Positions 62,509 through 64,000 of a stretch of DNA of 64,000 bases are shown one piece after another; position 1 is the first letter of the stretch; every line of letters begins with the position of its first letter. The translations under genes and the position numbers were made by a program. The notes beneath the pieces were generated by a model. The model was not told the DNA's origin, did not search any database, and worked only from the letters and a program-made list of their open reading frames with translations. The stretch comes from Lachnospiraceae bacterium (lineage in GTDB: Bacteria; Bacillota; Clostridia; Lachnospirales; Lachnospiraceae): assembly GCA_017542245.1 (NCBI GenBank), contig JAFXXN010000029.1, positions 62,001 through 126,000 on the forward strand, in the 5' to 3' direction.

Positions 62509-64000
62509 ATGATCAAAGATATTTTTAAAGATGAAAACACAGTGCCTGAAAGAGAACCTGAAAGACAGTTTTATTTTATTAAAAAGCTTCAGGAAATATT
62601 ATATGACAAGCAGCAGATATTTGGCAGGAAACTGACTTATCATATTTCTACTTTCGGATGTCAGATGAATTTTAAAGATTCGGAAAAGCTTGCAGGAGTG
62701 TTGGAAGAAGCAGGTTTTGTTGAGTCTGAAGATGAGAAATCGGATTTTTGCCTGTATAATACCTGTACAGTCAGGGAAAACGCAAATTCAAGAGTATACG
62801 GAAGACTCGGATATCTGGGAAAACTTAAAACTAAAAGACCGGGAATGATAATAGCTATGTGCGGCTGTATGATGCAGGAAGAACATGTAGTCGAAACTAT
62901 AAAGAAAAGCTACAGATTTGTGGACATCATTTTCGGAACCCATAATATCTATAAACTTGCAGAATTACTATATGAATACTATAAATTAAACGAATCGGAT
63001 GACCTGCCTTTAGAAAAAAACGAATCAAAAAAAGTACCGAAAAAAAAGCACAAAATGGTCGTAGATATCATAAAAGGTACAGATTGTATAGTTGAAGAAC
63101 TGCCTTCACATCTTAAAGCTTCTTTTAAAGCCGGTGTAAATATTATGTTCGGATGCAACAATTTCTGTACTTACTGCATAGTGCCGTATGTCAGGGGCAG
63201 AGAAAGAAGCAGAAAACCGGAGGATATCATAAAAGAGATTGAAACCTTTGTTAAGAATGGGGTAATAGAGGTTATGCTTTTGGGACAGAATGTTAATTCA
63301 TACGGTAAAACGCTTGAGGAGCCTGTAACGTTTTCAGAGCTTTTAAGAAGAGTGGATAAGATAGAAGGATTAAAACGTATAAGGTTCATGACATCTCATC
63401 CAAAAGATCTTTCGGATGAACTGATAGAAGTGATGAAAGAATCAAAAAAGATTTGCAGGCATATCCATCTTCCACTGCAATCAGGCAGTACAGCGCTTTT
63501 GAAAAAGATGAACAGGGTATATACAAAGGAGGATTATCTTCGTCTGATAGACAAGATACGCAAAGCTATACCGGATATAGCCATTACAACAGATATAATC
63601 GTAGGATTTCCGGGTGAAACAGAGGAAGATTTTGAGGAAACACTTGATGTAGTAAGATATGCTAAGTTCGCTTCTGCATTTACATTTATTTATTCCATAA
63701 GAACCGGTACCCCGGCAGCCAAAATGCCGGATCAGGTTGATGAAGAGACTGTAAAAAAACGGTTTGACAGATTGCTTGAAGTCGTAGGAAAGTACTCAAA
63801 TGAGTACGCAGCGTCTCTTACAGGTAAGACAATGCCGGTACTTGTTGAAGAGATCGATAAGGAAAATGATAAGAGTAACCGTGGATCAGGAGCCGTCAGT
63901 GATGGAAATGACGACAAAAATATGATCTGGCTTACCGGACGCCTTGACAATAATCTTCTTGTACATTTTAAAGGAGACAAATCCCTTATAGGACAGATAA
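62509..64000 (+). CDS. miaB: tRNA-2-methylthio-N6-dimethylallyladenosine synthase MiaB (3' end outside window)
   Basis: 497 residues are visible and the frame is open at the window end. The N-terminal UPF0004 domain has STFGCQMNFKDSEK, NTCTVRENA and MCGCMMQEEHVV, with three cluster cysteines. The radical-SAM motif is FGCNNFCTYCIVPYVRGRE (CxxxCxxC). HIHLPLQSGSTALLKKMNR and IIVGFPGETEEDFEE follow, then the start of the TRAM domain. MiaB adds a methylthio group to i6A37 of tRNAs reading UNN codons, using SAM and a second [4Fe-4S] cluster. The linker between the first and radical-SAM domains (about 155-195) is lysine-rich and longer than usual. AGAGG lies upstream. The FAD dehydrogenase gene precedes it by 34 bases. 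Confidence 0.95.
   Translation, partial: MIKDIFKDENTVPEREPERQFYFIKKLQEILYDKQQIFGRKLTYHISTFGCQMNFKDSEKLAGVLEEAGFVESEDEKSDFCLYNTCTVRENANSRVYGRLGYLGKLKTKRPGMIIAMCGCMMQEEHVVETIKKSYRFVDIIFGTHNIYKLAELLYEYYKLNESDDLPLEKNESKKVPKKKHKMVVDIIKGTDCIVEELPSHLKASFKAGVNIMFGCNNFCTYCIVPYVRGRERSRKPEDIIKEIETFVKNGVIEVMLLGQNVNSYGKTLEEPVTFSELLRRVDKIEGLKRIRFMTSHPKDLSDELIEVMKESKKICRHIHLPLQSGSTALLKKMNRVYTKEDYLRLIDKIRKAIPDIAITTDIIVGFPGETEEDFEETLDVVRYAKFASAFTFIYSIRTGTPAAKMPDQVDEETVKKRFDRLLEVVGKYSNEYAASLTGKTMPVLVEEIDKENDKSNRGSGAVSDGNDDKNMIWLTGRLDNNLLVHFKGDKSLIGQI

Overview
This window looks like chromosomal DNA of a low-GC, anaerobic Firmicute of the Lachnospiraceae type, most like the rumen and gut genera Butyrivibrio and Pseudobutyrivibrio. 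The grounds are AT-rich sequence, strong AGGAGG-type ribosome sites, a membrane-anchored GH9 cellulase, Cache-type hybrid sensor kinases, type IV pilin-like proteins, a secreted serpin, a coaD/coiled-coil pair and an Asp23-nusB-ispA-dxs cluster. The genus is an inference. I saw no rRNA, tRNA, CRISPR array, insertion sequence or prophage. No stretch longer than about 300 bases lacks a gene.

Layout: 1-1.9 kb holds the end of an unknown gene and two pilin-like genes closed by a strong terminator. 2-3.8 kb holds a secreted transglutaminase-like gene that is broken as read. 3.8-15.4 kb holds corA, a 1501-residue tandem-sensor hybrid kinase, a frameshifted GH9 cellulase, a soluble PAS-PAS chemoreceptor and a secreted serpin. 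15.4-18.8 kb (minus strand) holds a zinc-ribbon/NQAYxQ-repeat membrane protein and an acyl-CoA-synthetase-like enzyme. 18.9-31.4 kb runs maf, recG, a VanY-like peptidase, two large GT-C-like membrane proteins, a degenerate GAF-GGDEF-EAL protein, rsmD, a palindromic repeat element, coaD and a coiled-coil protein. 31.6-39.6 kb holds two GT2 glycosyltransferases, a DUF5685 protein, a J-domain protein with GYSQ repeats, apbE and a second hybrid kinase. 39.7-46.7 kb holds a secreted protein with two cystatin-like repeats, a vWA/zinc-ribbon protein, an EF-G-like GTPase and a secreted Fn3-like protein. 46.7-64 kb is mostly housekeeping: yqeG, aroQ, efp, Asp23, nusB, ispA, dxs, rpsU, phoH (interrupted), ybeY, a DUF3048 protein, a flippase, two FAD oxidoreductases flanking a second cystatin-like protein, and miaB running off the end.

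Two points stand out. First, two secreted paralogues (39761-40870 and 58865-60640) carry tandem domains with the cystatin hallmark QxVxG, a leading Gly-Gly about 40 residues upstream and an intervening helix, as in stefins. With the secreted serpin this suggests the cell exports inhibitors of both serine and cysteine proteases. I know of no description of such bacterial cystatin-like repeats, but I could not search. Second, three genes (transglutaminase-like, GH9, phoH) are interrupted by single-base-scale lesions, two of them in short homopolymers. Because phoH is a core gene, sequence error or very recent inactivation should be separated before anything is built on them.
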